A stretch of DNA of 64,000 nt from Hysterangium stoloniferum (lineage: Eukaryota > Basidiomycota > Agaricomycetes > Hysterangiales > Hysterangiaceae). This document shows, piece by piece, positions 38,644-50,610 of the stretch (positions are counted from its first letter, which is position 1; each line of letters starts with the position of its first letter). Below the pieces are notes generated by a model that saw only the letters and a program-made list of their open reading frames with translations, was not told the DNA's origin and made no database searches. The stretch spans positions 124,001 through 188,000 of the forward strand of contig WHVD01000018.1 of NCBI GenBank assembly GCA_015178975.1, written 5' to 3'. Made by a program: the position numbers and the translations under genes.

Positions 38644-40133
38644 TACATTTACATCTGCCCCTATTTTGTTGCACTGGAACCCTGATGTTCAACTCATTGT
38701 GGAAACTGTCACCTCGGATTATGCACTTGCTACAATATTGTCCATTCTGGACACCGATGGTGAAGTCCACCTGGTAGCCTTCTTGTCTCACACCTTTTCA
38801 GCACCCAAACTCAACTATGATGTTCACAACAAGGAACTACTCATGATATTTGAAGCTTTCAAGGCATGGTGACATTATCTGGAAGGATCGGCATCTCCAA
38901 TAGATGTTATAACTGACCACAAAAATTTGGTTTACTTTTCAACCACTAAATCTTGACCTGCTGACAAGCTCGCTGGTCCAAATACCTTTCTGCTTTTAAT
39001 ATGGTAATCTGCTTCCATCCCAGCCACCTTGGTGGAAAACCCAACGCTATGACTAGACGATGGGATGTCTATCCTAAAGAGGGGAGTAGCAACTATGCCA
39101 CAGTTAATCTGCATAATTTTAAGCCTATGTTTTCATCCGAACAACTGTCAGGGTTTCATTAGACTTGATGACCGCATCTATGTACCAGATTGCAACACCC
39201 TTTGGCTGTGAATCCTACAACATAAGCACAACCACCCAATCTTGGGACATTTTGGCCTCAACAAGACTCTTGCACTCATTAGAAGAGAATATACTGTATG
39301 TACATGGCCCAGCATCCAAGATTTCACCAAGCACTACTGCAAATCCTGTACAACCTGTTTACACTCTAAATCACAGCGACACAAACCATATGGCCTACTC
39401 AAACAATTACCAATACTGGAAAAACCCTGGAACTCAATTTCTATGGATTTCTTTGAGCACCTACTGGCATCCGAAGGTCATACAGCAATCCTAGTTGTTG
39501 TGGAATAGGCTCACAAAGCAAAGTATTTTCATTCCAACATATGACATGATAGCATCTGTACAGTTAGCTGAACTATTCGTCACCTGTGTATTTTCCAAGC
39601 ACAGCATTTCATCACATGTCACATCCAATCGTGGATCCAAGTTTGTCTCTTATTTTTTTAGGTCACTTGGAAAAGCACTAGACATGAAATTACACTTCAC
39701 TTCAGGCTATCACCCAGAAGGTGATGGCCAAACCAAACACATGAATCACACCTTGGAACAGTACATTCATGTCTATTGTAACTATCAACAAGATAATTGG
39801 AAATTACTACTACTGCTAGCCAAATTCACATATAACAATGTACTACTACTGGCATTTTGCCTTTCTTCACAAACAAAGGCTACAACCACAACATTTCAAT
39901 CCACCTGGAATGCAATCTCGCATCCACCCATGCTCAAGACTTCATTACAAACCTTGACAAGCTACATCAAAAACTTCGAAAAACTATCACAATGGCCCAA
40001 GAATGATACCGACAGTCTGCAGATAAGAATCGACTTCCACCTCCTGACTTCAAGATCAGAGACTGAGTATTCATTAAAGCCAAGTTTTTCTGAACCACTA
40101 GACCTTCCAAGAAGCTCTCTGAAAAATATTTAG
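38644..40133 (+). pseudogene. pol: RNase H and integrase remnant of element E
   Basis: RNase H: VETVTSDYALATILSILD, FLSHTFSAPKLNYDVHNKEL, ITDHKNLVYFSTTK. Integrase: HPILGHFGLNKTLALIRREY, KSCTTCLHSKSQRHKP and SISMDFFEHLLASEGHTAIL, with the first aspartate intact. The second site reads TSNRGSKFVSYF (aspartate to asparagine) and the third GDGQTKHMNHTLEQYI (glutamate to lysine). Frame changes and stops are numerous. The protein is certainly non-functional. Confidence 0.85.
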
Positions 40134-40195
40134 GTCCTTTTGAAGTTATAGCACAAGCTGGCACACTTTCATGGACTCTTTGGCTTCCCAACAAC

Positions 40196-40530
40196 ATGTG
40201 TGCAGTGCATCCGGTATTTCATGTATCTACGTTAGAACCACATGTTGCTAACAATATACTGGATCACATACAACCACCACCACCACCTGTGATTATTGAC
40301 GGAGAACCCAAATTCGAGATATTGGAAATCCTAGACTCCAAGATCAACAATCGCCGACACTCATGCAAGTTACTTTATTTGGTCAAATGGGCTGGCTATG
40401 AAGGTACAGATGAAGAAACTTCATGGATCCTAGCTACAGAGCTCAGCAATGCATCAGAAATTGTCTTATGTAGGTTTTCATCAAGCATACCTGAACAAAC
40501 CCAGTCCCTTAGGCTCTCTATAGATTTCAT
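40196..40530 (+). pseudogene. pol: Chromodomain of element E
   Basis: VHPVFHVSTLEPHVANNI, then PPPPPVIIDGEPKFEILEIL, SKINNRRHSCKLLYLVKWAG, YEGTDEETSWILATELSN. This is the integrase C-terminal LHPVFHVS block and a chromodomain with recognisable E-x-I-L, Y-L-V-K-W and E-x-S-W positions. It is open for its full length although upstream frames are broken. Confidence 0.85.
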
Positions 40531-41186
40531 ATGGTATCCGACCCCTTTGCCAACTATGTCTTATGTTCTTCATTTTTGTTTGTTTTGTTTAAAACCATGA
40601 TATTCAACTATCTAAAGTCTCCTCTACAACCTCCCTTCTTCCTGGCTTCTGAGATTTCCCCTACACCGACAGCCACTGAGACCTCCTTCTCACCAACCTT
40701 CCCCGATGTCTCAACCCCTGGCCCAGCTTCATCAGAACTCGACACCTCTAAATACTGTTTGAGTTGCCCTCCAAAATACTCTATGATACTGGTCTGTTTC
40801 TCCAGCCCCAAGCCCAATAATCACAATTGTTCAGTGAATAGTGCTTGTTGTTGCAGTTGTTCATGTCAGAACCAACTTGTTTCAAAGAAATATGTGTGTA
40901 GGAGTCGGTTTTGCTCCCCCAATGTGTCTGCCTGCCACTCTTGATATGGCCCATTCCCATCAGTATCTGGGAAGACACAACTGAGTTTTTGATTCTTGGC
41001 ATGTGTGGCCTCAACCACTGGCCCATGGATGGCAAATCTGACCTTGGTTAGTGCATCGATTGCACTTTAGTTGTTTTCAGACCCCACCTTGGGGGCCTAT
41101 TTTTGTTTCTATAACTGAAAAATTAGAAAATAAAAAAAAAACTAAATAATAGAAGTCCGAACATACCTTAGGGCTTGAAGGCCTGG
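40531..41186 (+). other. 3' region of element E, unassigned
   Basis: A frame at 40531-40944 is open for 137 codons and serine/proline-rich in the middle (LASEISPTPTATETSFSPTF). It follows the chromodomain, so it may be translated 3' sequence of E or a small extra ORF. The rest is AT-rich up to the A2 LTR at 41187, and I see no LTR or polypurine tract for E. Confidence 0.35.
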
Positions 41187-41818
41187 TGTGAGAGGTATGG
41201 CAAAATATGCTTGGGAAATATAGTCTGGATAAACCCATACTATATTTCCATTATTATTTCTTCTTTCTCTCTATTCTATTATACACTTATATTAGTTCGA
41301 CGACCTATGTATGTGGTACATCGACTCTTGTGGGTGCATACACGCCAGACTCATGTATTCTAGCGCCCATAATTAGAACTCAGACACTTTTCACCCTGCA
41401 ACCATGACTTACCCAGACACCCAATTAGTGTCCTGTAAGTTGTGATTGGGGTATCATCTCGACCGTCACAGATGGGCTTTAACTATTTACACAACCTGAG
41501 TTTCGAACTGTACCAGTCGAAACTCAATCTATATCTCAATCCGCGCAGACCACATCTGCGCTATTCTACTATTCGACTCTCGTTATTCTTTCTACACTCA
41601 AGCAGTCATTCGGAATCGCACCTAACGGTCAATTCCCTTTATTCATCTTAGCTATCTACTCTATCTTAGATAGCTACTTTATTCAGATGTATCGAACTAA
41701 GTAGTCAATACTCATTCAGGGTGTATTAGACTTATACAGTCAATACAACTACATATTGTACCTAAATGGTCGATATTCTTCGTATATAGAATGGTTAGAA
41801 CTTCCACCACTCTTCACA
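41187..41818 (+). repeat. 5' LTR of A2
   Basis: 632 bp, TGTGAGAGGTATGG...ACCACTCTTCACA. It is followed by GTGGTGATCCAGGCTGGACC (41819-41838), matching the sequence after the A-in 5' LTR and supporting a tRNA-type primer-binding site beginning TGGTGATCC. Confidence 0.9.
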
Positions 41819-41894
41819 GTGGTGATCCAGGCTGGACCACTCTTTCCCTACGAAGAAAACGTTACTTCACGACTATTAGTCTCTAAGCACATAA

Positions 41895-42705
41895 ATGACC
41901 ACTGGCAAGAACCAAACACCAAGATCTTCAATAACCCCGAGTAGTTCAAAACCTCGTCAAAGACCTGCAAGTCTGGAACCACCCCATAACGTCACCATGA
42001 GGAAGTCTTTGTTGACTTTTCAAAAACCAGTTCCCCCGGAGCAGCAGCTGGACCGTCAGTGGATGCTCCCCCAGGTCCACATGAAGAACATCCATCAACT
42101 GGGCAGTTGAGCACTTGTGGAGCTAATGCCAAGCCTACCCATGCTCCTGAACCCATTCTCTCGTTCCCGCCTAGGCAGGTCATCCTCAAGCAATTCTTTG
42201 GGGGTCATATGGTTTACGCTCAGCCCATCGACTTGCAATGGGATATGTACTACACCGATCGAATCTCCGCAGATCAGGTTACTCCCTTTGTGGAGGAGTA
42301 CAATATGGATTACCCTCTTTTACCGGTGACTGTAGCAGTCTGGTTAGGTCGTTATCAGGCCATCTTATCGGCTCAGGACTTATTCATGTGACCTGGAACC
42401 CTTGAGGATCTGACCCGCTCAATTCCCGAATGGTCAAGTGAGGTTACTTCTGTTATGGACAGAGAAAGGACGATTTTTAAGCAAAAAGTGTTCTCTTTAT
42501 TTCTCGAAGTGCTCCATGCACACGATGATGTGTTGCAAATCCTTCACGTCCTACTCGGTGGGGATCACATCATGCCCAAGGTTGACTACTAGTATATATA
42601 CATCTGGATGTTGGAGGAATCTCTTAACGGAGTCACTCGAAATTCATTGTTTGCGTATTTTACTCTAAGGGGTTGGTTGAGGTGAAATCACAGGAGACTC
42701 AATAA
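41895..42705 (+). pseudogene. ORF1 upstream of gag in A2
   Basis: Same protein as 22029-22836 on the minus strand: TTGKNQTPRSSITPSSSKP, then ILKQFFGGHMVYAQPIDLQW, DYPLLPVTVAVWLGRYQAI, ILHVLLGGDHIMPKVDY. It is intact across the region deleted in A-in, but has TGA after LFM at 42389 and further lesions after 42590. It ends CAATAAG directly before the gag ATG at 42707. Confidence 0.65.
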
Positions 42706-42706
42706 G

Positions 42707-44850
42707 ATGGTTTTGGAGGTGCTCTACCCTTATTATAACTCGATCCAAGTGCCCGATTCGCCCATCTCCACAACTTGTTTGTTTGTTCATAACCTAAATG
42801 GGTCCCCCGACTCTCGTTTCCTTCATTCGATCAATTGTCCCATTATTTTGCAAGACTTCCTGTTGGATATGAGAATGCAAGTTGCAGACCGTCTTCAGGA
42901 AAAGGGAATGGAAATCTGCACTCCCTTCCACCAACCTCAGCTGCATCGGCCTTTGAATACAATTGAAATTGAGAGAGAAATCTCGAAGGAACCCAGCCCA
43001 GCACCCCAGCAGGAAATTCATTGCTCTCATGTCACATTCGAGTGAATTTCAGACAATCCTGGCTTCGGCGATGAACTACCCACAACTAGGAATAGATCAG
43101 TCACCAACAGGGGTTGACCGTCCTTCTCTACAGCATTCACCAAGGGCATAGCTGGTCAGGTTGCTGGTCGAGGATCTCTGAACCCAGACGATCCCCACCA
43201 TTCCCTGCCGATCTCCTCGAATCCCTTTCTGTCACCAGGAGGACCCCCTAGCAGTTTATCTGGGAGCTCTAGTAGTTCAGACTATGGAGGGAATTCGGGA
43301 TGTGGGGGGCGTTATGGTGGAGTACCTAACTCCCCTTTTTGAACTCCGATGCAGCCTCAAGCCAGCATGCCTATCGATGACTTACCTAAGGATAAAAAGA
43401 TCTCTCTTAACACCAACGACATCAAGATAAAATGGTCTGACCTTCCCGAATACAATGGAACTCAATCCAAGGCCTTGGACTACATCATGGATATCATGAG
43501 TCTCTCGGAGATCTCGGACTCCATGAGCACATTGTTAGGAGTCACTCTGCCAAGACGACTCACCGGCAATGCCAAGATCTGGTGGAGCACTTGAGACCGT
43601 GAACATTGCACTGAATTCAGTCGATCTCACAGATCGTTCCTTTGGGGTATTGTAGAGGGATTACTTGGAACCCGTTGGCACGAATCCTTAGCCTTAGAAT
43701 GGGAAGCCATGAAATTTTGACAAGTCAGTCATGATCGGGAGACACCTGTTCACTATATTCAACAGAGAATAAGCTTTATCGACTCTTGTATGGCTTCCAC
43801 CAAAATCGAAAGGACAAAACATGTAGACTCATCCTCACACTACCCACAGAATGGCTTTACCTTCTACAAGGACAACCCATTGACAACATCATGAGCTTAC
43901 AGACTTATGCTAACAATCTGCAAGAAACTCTGACCAATGTTTGGGTCCAAACACATCAAGAGCATTATCAGTTTCAGAAGCCCAGAGTCATGATCACTGA
44001 GCAGGAAGAATCAGATCTCTGGCACAAAGAAGAACACTTCAGGGGAATTGATTCCACTAATCAAGGCCACGTCCTTCTCAGCGAAGCCGAAGATACAGCC
44101 GCCCCTAGGAGATCCAACATGAAACAAAGTAAAAAACACAGCAAGTTCTTTTTCCAACGAAGTGACAAGAAAAGTGTGGCTAAACCCCCAAAGGAGTGCT
44201 GGATTTGCAGGAGCCTAGAGCATTTTAAGATTTACTGCCCTCACACTGGTAAGATGTCGCACTATGTCTCTATTAACAAATGCTCCACGCAGAACCCGAC
44301 CAAGGAGGTGGAGGATCAGAGGGCTTACAAAACAGTTTATGGATTAAGCATACAGGGACAAGTACATAATGTTGATGAGGAATCGATTTTCATTTCTGCC
44401 TACCTTCCTCAATCAGAGGACGATGTGGTTTTAGATGCGAGTTCATCCCCAAATGAGAATGAAGCATTGCAAGTCTATGTTTCTATATCAGACCGTGATT
44501 TCCTTGAGAAAGGAGACTGGCTAGACGCTCATCGTCAGAACCGGAAAGGTCTGACTGAGATGCAAGCCTTATTGTGATCTAAACCTCCTACCATTGAGGA
44601 AATCATCGACAAGGAAGTATTTGCAAACCAATCTAAAGAAATAAGTCAGACCTACATTATAGAAGACCCCTCCAAGTTAGAGGGATCGGAGGAGGAGAAC
44701 TTCCCCTTTGATCCAGGACAATTACCCAACCTAATTCCTTGTGATGAATCGGATTCTGAAACGGACGACTTTGTTCCGAATGTATCTAACGGTAGATGTG
44801 CTAGGAGGGATGTCAAACTGGCCGTAAGAAAGGAAAGCAAAAGACCCAGG
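42707..44850 (+). pseudogene. gag: Gag of A2
   Basis: ATG at 42707 one base after the ORF1 stop, as in A-in. Blocks: VLEVLYPYYNSIQVPDSPIS, the G/S-rich linker, IKIKWSDLPEYNGTQSKALD, LTGNAKIWWST followed by TGA at 43592, RLILTLPTEWLYLLQGQPID, and the CCHC knuckle CWICRSLEHFKIYCPH at about 44200-44246. An acidic tail follows. At least four stops, mostly CGA or CTA-derived TGA, make it a pseudogene. Confidence 0.75.
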
Positions 44851-44877
44851 GTCCAATACCCTCAATCCAGTCGGCTT

Positions 44878-45507
44878 ATGAAAGAGGATTCAACCATTAT
44901 CTACCACAAAAGGGATCCCCCAGGTGGATACTCCAGTATTGGGATTTCAGCATTACACGTCTACAGACGTGTAGGGGACCCTGAAGCCTCTAATCCTATT
45001 AAAATCAGGTTGGACGCCAGAGCCGATCTTTCCTTAATTTCAGAAGATTTCTATGAGGAACTAGTGGACCGCCCAAAGCTCAAGCAAGGACTCAAATTAT
45101 GCCTTGTACAGCTTACCGGTAATGCTAAGGTTCTAGGATATGTTAACATCCCCATTTACCTTGAGGATGACACCAGTATGCTCCTTAAATTTACCGCCGA
45201 AATGTACATTGTCTGAGGCATGACTGTCCCGATTCTTCTTGGCAAGGACTTTCATGTGAACTATGAAATCGGAACACTACAAGATCAGCCGTTGGGCTCT
45301 AGATTGATTCTGCCAGGGAGGGTGGGGTCCATCCCAGCCAGTTCCTCCAAGGAGCCACAGCCTTTGGCCTTTTCGATTAGCAAGATCCCCCTTGAGGAAC
45401 TAGCCAATGACTCACCTGCATTGACTTCCAAACCAGACAAAGGAGTGCGTACTGAAAGAGTCGCACGGGCCCTACAGGATTGTACTATAGAGCCGGAATC
45501 AGCTTGA
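44878..45507 (+). pseudogene. pol: Protease region of A2
   Basis: IKIRLDARADLSLISEDFYE is the active-site block; it reads D-A-R where A-in reads D-A-G, so the catalytic turn is damaged. It continues LKLCLVQLTGNAKVLGY, a TGA at 45214, then TVPILLGKDFHVNYEIGTL. Same layout as in A-in, including the internal stop. Confidence 0.75.
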
Positions 45508-45926
45508 CTAGTACCAATTTTTGTTGGCAATCTTATTGGTGACCAATGGATAATCGAGGGAGTTGTGCTGCAGAATGACAATGGGAGTATACTAGCCGCT
45601 CCCACCACTGCTATCTCTAGGGAACGCGCCGCGATACCTCTCACTAACCCCTCTCTGATACCAAGAATCATTCGATGAGGGGAAACCGTTGGATTATTCA
45701 CGACACGCACTAATGGGCCCAGACGCCTATATCTTCATCTGAGAAAGCATCAATGCAGTCAATGGCAACCAAGATCGCTCACCTCGTGGAGAGCCTATCA
45801 AGAATAGAAGAGGAGCATGTTCTTAATCCTCAACCTTCCGGACAGCCTCCAGAATGGGAACTCACAGATGATTTCGACCCAGCAGGCCCTAAAACATCAG
45901 AAGTCGTCACTATGGAAACATTCTGA

Positions 45927-46907
45927 GTGGAGGACCTACATAAGTTGGTCAATTTAGGACCCGACATCCCTGCTGACGTCTCCTCCCACCTGGAGTCGGT
46001 ACTGACTAAGAATGTTCAAGCCTTTGGAGTAGATGGGCATTTAGGACAAGTAGATGTCAAAGTTACTGTCCCACTGAAAGAAGGTGCACAACCTATTTCA
46101 ATGTCAATGTTTCCAACTTCTCCTGCCAATAGGAAGGTCATCGACAAGCAAATGGATACTTGGTTTCAACAGGGAGTAATCGAACCGTCCAAAAGTCCTT
46201 GAGGGGCGCCAGCCTTCATCGTCTATCGTAATGGGAAACCGAGAGTGGTGATTGACTATAGAAAATTGAATAGCCTCACAGTTCCTGACGAATTCCCATT
46301 GCCACGCCAGTCTGGAATCATGCAAGTGCTTTCAGGGTCCAACATTTTATCTTCCTTTCACACATTAGCCAGCTTTACCCAACTCGAAATGTTAGAAGAA
46401 GAAAAACCAAAGACCACTTTCAGATCCCATCAAGGACTGTGGCAATTCAGGTCAATGCCCTTTGGACTTCGTAATGGACCCTCTATATTCCAGAGAGTTA
46501 TGCAAACTGTACTCGCACCTTACTTATGGATATTTTGTCTCATCTACATTGATGACATCGTGATCTTTTCTAAGACATGGGACAATCATTTAGAGCATCT
46601 AGATCAAGTTTTACGAGCCATAATTACAGCAGGAATCACTCTCTCGCCCAAAAAATGCTACGTTGGGTATAACTCAATTCTATTACTAGGTCATAAGGTG
46701 TCTAGACTTGGTTTTTCGACCCACCAAGAGAAGGTCGCCGCCATACTGAAACTCACTACACCTTCAAAGGTAGCAGATCTTCAATGCTTCCTAGGGATGG
46801 TTCTGTACTTTTCAGCTTACATACCATTTTATTCCTGGATGGTTGCTCTGCTCTTTAACCTCTTAAAGAAAGGCATTTGTTGGACTTGGGACTCAGAACA
46901 CGCTTGA
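45927..46907 (+). pseudogene. pol: Reverse transcriptase of A2
   Basis: MDTWFQQGVIEPSKSP then TGA (TGG in A-in) at 46201, KPRVVIDYRKLNSLTVPDEF-like block, QFRSMPFGLRNGPSIFQRVM, and FCLIYIDDIVIFSKTWDNH with the YIDD box intact. It ends in the FLGMVLYFSAYIPFYSW connection. The tryptophan before the catalytic box is intact here, in contrast to A-in. Confidence 0.85.
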
Positions 46908-46931
46908 GCTTTTGAAGATATCAAGGTTGCA

Positions 46932-47757
46932 TTGAGCTCTGCTCCTGTACTTGGACACCCCGCAAGTGGCATGCCTTATCAATTATACACGGACGCTTTG
47001 GACTTCGCACTGGGATGTTGTCTTCAACAAATACAGAAAATGATGCTCAGGGATCTAAAGGACACTAAAATCTATGCCCAAGCAAGATCAGCCTTTGATC
47101 AATCTCGAGATGTGCCCATTTTCGTTACTCGTTATAAAACCAAGGAGCCAGAATTCACTTGGGCAGATTCCTGGGCCTCAGATTTTGATGACACCAGTGT
47201 CACAGTCGAGTGCATCATTGCATATTGGAGCTGCACGCTCAAGAAAGTGGAGTGTGATTATTCAGCCACAGAGTGAGAAGCATTAGCTGCTAAGGAGGGA
47301 CTAGTCCATTTCCAGCCCTTTATCGAAGGAGAACATATCCTTTTGATCACTGACCATGCGGTGTTACAATGGGCCAGATCTTACAAGAATACCAATCGTC
47401 AACTGGCCACATGGGGGGCAGTATACACTGCATACCCCAGTCTGGAAATCTTACATTGAGTAGGGCGGGTACACAGCAATGTTGACCCACTGTCTAGACT
47501 CCTTCGAGTACCTGACTGTGCTAGTCCCACAAGAGATGACCTCTTACTAATCATAGCGGATTCTCACAACTGGCATAACAATGAGACATTATGGGAGAAC
47601 AAACCAGTGGAAAAGGCCATTTTCCTCACTCACCATGAGTTAGTCGAACCAGTTGGAATGATGGAAGAAGTCTCCCAAATGAAATGGGATTTACATAACC
47701 TCCCCAGAAACGATGAAATTGATGAGGCAAACTTTACTCTCTTGAATCCCCAATTGC
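46932..47757 (+). pseudogene. pol: RNase H and integrase N-terminus of A2
   Basis: SSAPVLGHPASGMPYQLY, TDALDFALGCCLQQ (first catalytic aspartate kept), the family-specific insertion KTKEPEFTWADSWASD, SATE then TGA, EALAAKEGLVHFQPFIEGEH, ITDHAVLQWARS. Then HSNVDPLSRLLRVPDC and the integrase N-terminal linker to FTLLNPQLQ at about 47757, where A-family similarity ends. Confidence 0.82.
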
Positions 47758-49654
47758 AACTACATATATGATTTAGTAAAATAAAGAAATTATTAAGGGA
47801 AACTTGGTATACCTTTTCCAGGAAAGATGTTGTTGGTTCATAATCTTTGGTATTGACAATATCAGGCCTAGGGTGAAGCCTAAATAATTTGTGAAAATAA
47901 TGGAACAGAAACTATATAAATAGTGCATAAGAATTAGTTCAAAAATGTATTATGATAATATACCATTTGAGAGATAAGACAGACAGTTCCAAAATAGGAG
48001 GAATAACTGAATAAATTTCAGAAAATCCAGTAGACAGTTTAAGTGACCCAGTAAGGAGTTTATGTGATCCAGTAAACCAAGAATTCCAAAGTACAGGGAT
48101 CCAAAGTGTCCACAGATGGTGCTTCTTGACTGATATGAAAGTTTACCAGCAGAGAATTTACTACAAAACAGTATAAGGATTTAAATCTTATATATATCCC
48201 TGTATTAAAATATCTGTTCCTATGGAAGTGACCAAAGCAGATAAAGACTAAACCTACACCTTAGAGTCTAGAGTGTAACCCACTCACACTGTATAAGTGA
48301 AAAAGGTACAAGGCTATAGCACACTAGGACCTTGCAAGAGTACTTCTCAGTTTATAGTCTTGATCTATCAGCCAGTACTCCCAACCTAATCAAAGAGCAA
48401 GCTATAAAAAGAAAAAAAGAGACAGCTATGTAAGAGAAAGGATAGTATCTTTCCAAAGCAAGAGATTCCCAAAACTCTTACAGAAGTGTGGAATAACTGG
48501 AAAGAAACACTGCTCAGTAACACTGGATGAATAGAGAAGCTGATCAGAGTGTCACCAAAAGATGTAGTGTGGTTTGGCTCAGGGATTGTAGAGGTTGACT
48601 GTTGAGGCTCGAAATTTTTTGAAACTCCAGCATTGAATCTTACTGACTGTGTGGGTGCCACACACTGTTGTGAGGGGTGCCGTGAAAAGTGGACAATTGT
48701 TGTGAATATACATTTTGGCTTTTAAACTAAAACATAGCTATATTTTAAATGGTAATACTCAAAATACCATTTTAAATGGTATATACTTTTAGAAAAGGAG
48801 CTAATTTACAATTTTAAACATCAAAACTCAGTCTTAAAGTAAATTAACAGGGCCCAAGTACACAGATTGATATATTATGAAGAATATATACAAAACTATA
48901 TCTATTTTATGCTAGGTAAATGTGTCTCTGAGGGCATTTTGAGGTGTTCGTGGCAGTTGCAACACCCTGTGTGGCACTTTCCCATGGCCCCTGGCAAACA
49001 GGCATCCGATCAATATCTTTGTTTGTGCGGGACCAATTCTGAATTAATATATATTAGCCTCATCAAATGGTATATGTTTCAGAATTAGAGGAGCAGACTG
49101 GATGCTGAATTCAACCACTAGGTCCCTCACATCACAGGAGTCAATTGCACCACATGTCATCGCATTATCCAAAAACAACCAGATACATGTACAAATATGT
49201 CATATTACACACTGTATAAGTATCACATACCTACTAATTGACATAGCTCCCTATTTTTACAAAATTCACATGTACGATAACCAGTTAGTTGGTGCTTTAT
49301 GTCAAAATACATTATTAGACTGCCATTCCCAATTTTATCAATTATTAATATAGTATGTATAGTACTTTTTAAACAAGATTTCATTCTAATCATACGATTA
49401 TACAAATGAGAAACCAAGTCTGATAAGGTATTTTGTTATATGATGGATGCTGCATGAATGTGAATGAAAATGACTTTGGAAAGCAAGAGCAGGAAAGCAA
49501 GAAAGTGAAATGAAAAAGCACAGCAGAAATATGGACACATGACAGCAATTAACATGGCTTTTTTTTAGTATGGATTATGAAGTGGATGTGCCATTACCCA
49601 ATGAGAATCCAACATACTCTGAGAAAGTTTCCGCAAAAGATGGGAGCACTTCAT
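47758..49654. other. AT-rich sequence without recognised gene
   Basis: Low-complexity and AT-rich. A 91-codon minus-strand frame at 48386-48661 and a 7-bp hairpin (TGTGTGG/CCACACA) at 48648-48664 are the only structures I noticed, and neither is diagnostic. Similarity to element A ends at 47757, so the left edge is a truncation breakpoint. Confidence 0.4.
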
Positions 49655-50610
49655 CTAGTAAATTCTTCTGTGACAAAAAGCTTTGATCGTAACTAGAAAA
49701 TACATACCTTGTGAATGAGAATGCATCACAAGTAGGCCAACAGCAGGTGTGGGTTCATGTGACACTATTGGGAAATTATATGAGCCAGTGTGATGCCTTT
49801 GAGACGGATGAGAGGATGCTGGTGACACAGGACACTGTTCATAATCTGATTGCCATCTCACATATAAGAGAGTATGGTCGTGGGTGAAGCATAGCATACC
49901 TTCTGAATCTGGGCATGACTCAAAAGGACATACTGTTGCATCATAAAGAGAGGCGATGGTAATGGACACTTGAAGAGGACACAGTGAAAATGCCAATATT
50001 GGTGTTCCAGAAGACTCCTCATAGTCTAATGGGGAGTTATAGCAAGAGTATAGCAGGGCAGAAAACACCTTACCTTTGAATACAAGCACATTTCGTGTGG
50101 GTGCACCATTGGATTGTAAGTGTGAAGGGATGCAAAGCACAGCTGGGGTGGATAGGGCAGCATGAGGAAGACCAGGGATGGTGATGGCATACAGTCTGGG
50201 AGACCGATTCTCGAACCCTGTTCAGGGTACAACACTTGAAATATGTGGGACAAGGACATGGCTGTGCAATGAGTTGAACAAGGGTGAGGATTGTTAGCTG
50301 GTGCTGGGAGGAACGTAGTCTTCCCCAAACCGCTCGATACAAATATAGTGAGTGGTGCCATCAGCATGGAGAATCATAGCAATAAAGTACTCATGCTCCA
50401 ACTTCCTATCCATTTGCTTCATCCGCCGTAATTCCAGTGCTTTCGTATTGGCGACAATGGGACCGCGCTCTACTGTAGTGGCATAATCACATATTTGTTT
50501 CCACCAGGACTCGACGTCAATGGCGCGCGGGCACTCTTGAGATGATGGCTTTGGGTTCGACCATGTGAAGAAATCGTAGAAGAGTAGGAATAAAAGACTT
50601 GGTAAACGAA
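49655..50610 (-). pseudogene. Hypothetical agaricomycete-type protein, multi-exon or frame-broken
   Basis: A coherent minus-strand product is readable across three frames: FYDFFTWSNPKPSSQECPRA, VESWWKQICDYATTVERGPI, HEYFIAMILHADGTTHYICI (50600-50285); then SHIFQVLYPEQGSRIGLPDC and LVFLMLPYPPQLCFASLHTY (about 50255-50090); then FSALLYSCYNSPLDYEESSG, ASLYDATVCPFES and LCFTHDHTLLYV (about 50080-49870). Possible GT-AG introns exist, for example GTGAGATGG...CCAATAG near 49860. The change near 50085 looks like a frame lesion. The style (H-E-Y/F-I-A...IERFG) resembles unnamed proteins common in agaricomycetes, but I know no function. Confidence 0.45.

Larger units (their letters stand above)
35289..41186 (+). 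mobile_element. Decayed Ty3/gypsy chromovirus E
   Basis: Lies exactly between two A-family LTRs (35288 and 41187). The gag, protease, RT, RNase H, integrase and chromodomain order is recognisable, but every domain is crossed by stops. Many stops are TGA where relatives have CGA or TGG, and CpG is scarce throughout. I found no LTR of its own at either end. A 772-bp solo LTR (F) splits RNase H. Confidence 0.85.
41187..47757 (+). mobile_element. Ty3/gypsy element A2, 3'-truncated
   Basis: Third copy of the A family, plus strand: 5' LTR, primer site, ORF1, gag, protease, RT, RNase H and integrase N-terminus, ending abruptly at about 47757 in the integrase linker (FTLLNPQLQ). Domain order is identical to A-in. 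Most nonsense codons are TGA at positions where A-in has CGA or TGG. The ORF3 region and 3' LTR are absent. Confidence 0.88.
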
